Assembly (NCBI RefSeq): GCF_013839445.1
Contig: NZ_JACDIT010000001.1
Location: 1,715,935-1,779,934 of the forward strand
Length of the DNA: 64,000 bases
Origin: Chthonobacter albigriseus
GTDB lineage: Bacteria > Pseudomonadota > Alphaproteobacteria > Rhizobiales > Pleomorphomonadaceae
Direction: 5' to 3'
Below, in pieces: positions 63,941 to 64,000 of the stretch. The stretch's first letter is position 1. Each line of letters starts with the position of its first letter. The notes beneath the pieces are model-generated. The model saw only the letters and a program-made list of their open reading frames with translations, did no database searches and was not told the origin of the DNA. Made by a program: the position numbers and the translations under genes.

Positions 63941-64000
63941 CTATCGGACGAGCTGCCGGTAGATGGCCGGGAGGGCTGACGGCAGGCGCTCCGGATCGGG
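63941..64000 (-). CDS. 3' end of a leftward gene, possibly norD (partial)
   Basis: The minus strand encodes a 19-residue C-terminus, PDPERLPSALPAIYRQLVR, followed by TAG, open to the right edge. The pattern of a Leu-Pro-x-Ala-Leu-Pro-x-Ile-Tyr-Arg ending resembles the C-terminus of the NO reductase activation protein NorD, and the nirK context fits, but the fragment is too short to be sure. Confidence 0.45.
   Translation of the reverse strand, partial: PDPERLPSALPAIYRQLVR

Noticed and set aside
1-64000. CRISPR array, tRNA or rRNA genes, insertion sequences, phage genes
   Set aside because: I looked for regular short repeats, cloverleaf-like segments, transposase motifs and phage structural or integrase motifs and found none. 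The window looks like ordinary chromosome with accessory loci.

Overview
High-GC chromosomal DNA from an alphaproteobacterium, most likely of the order Hyphomicrobiales. Evidence: the housekeeping run ffh-rpsP-(insert)-rimM-trmD-rplS, a direct-repeat LexA box of the GTTC-N7-GTTC type before dnaE2, a HisKA_2-type kinase with a KaiC homologue, and a copper nitrite reductase (nirK) cluster with NnrR-like sites. No tRNA, rRNA, IS element or CRISPR array was seen.

0-12 kb: tail of an unknown membrane protein, SOS polymerase dnaE2, a beta-hydroxyacid dehydrogenase, an SRPBCC protein, then the translation/secretion block rplS-trmD-rimM, two small membrane ORFs, rpsP and ffh. 10.6-18.4 kb: divergent AraC and LuxR regulators, then an SMP-30 lactonase gene with a ribose-type ABC sugar importer (two permeases, ATPase, binding protein). 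18.6-25.5 kb: signalling region with a NarL-type kinase/regulator pair, DUF1003, and an operon of unknown protein-KaiC-like ATPase-PAS/HisKA_2 kinase, followed by YjbQ and a small membrane protein.

25.5-41.7 kb: exopolysaccharide locus. It holds a Wzy-like polymerase coupled to a large secreted DUF4838 protein, a divergent Wzc-type copolymerase/tyrosine kinase, seven glycosyltransferase-type genes and a WzxC-like flippase. An initiating phosphoglycosyl transferase and an outer-membrane export protein are not in the window.

42-50 kb: a TRAP transporter (DctP, DctM, DctQ) with a DeoR repressor, divergent from an overlapping three-gene operon (FAD oxidoreductase with a BFD iron-sulfur domain, second FAD oxidoreductase, FGGY kinase). 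This looks like import and oxidation/phosphorylation of a polyol or glycerol-like compound. 50-55.2 kb: a PHB-depolymerase-like esterase with its ribbon-helix-helix regulator and a likely operator, a small secreted protein and the molybdenum hydroxylase pair iorAB.

55.2-64 kb: denitrification region with nnrS, pseudoazurin, ccoG, nirV, nirK, nnrR, a DUF1858 protein, a VOC protein and a second nnrS. Five TTG-N8-CAA sites lie 45-75 bp before nirK, pseudoazurin, ccoG, DUF1858 and the second nnrS, which suggests one NO-responsive regulon. The right edge carries a 3' fragment that may be norD.
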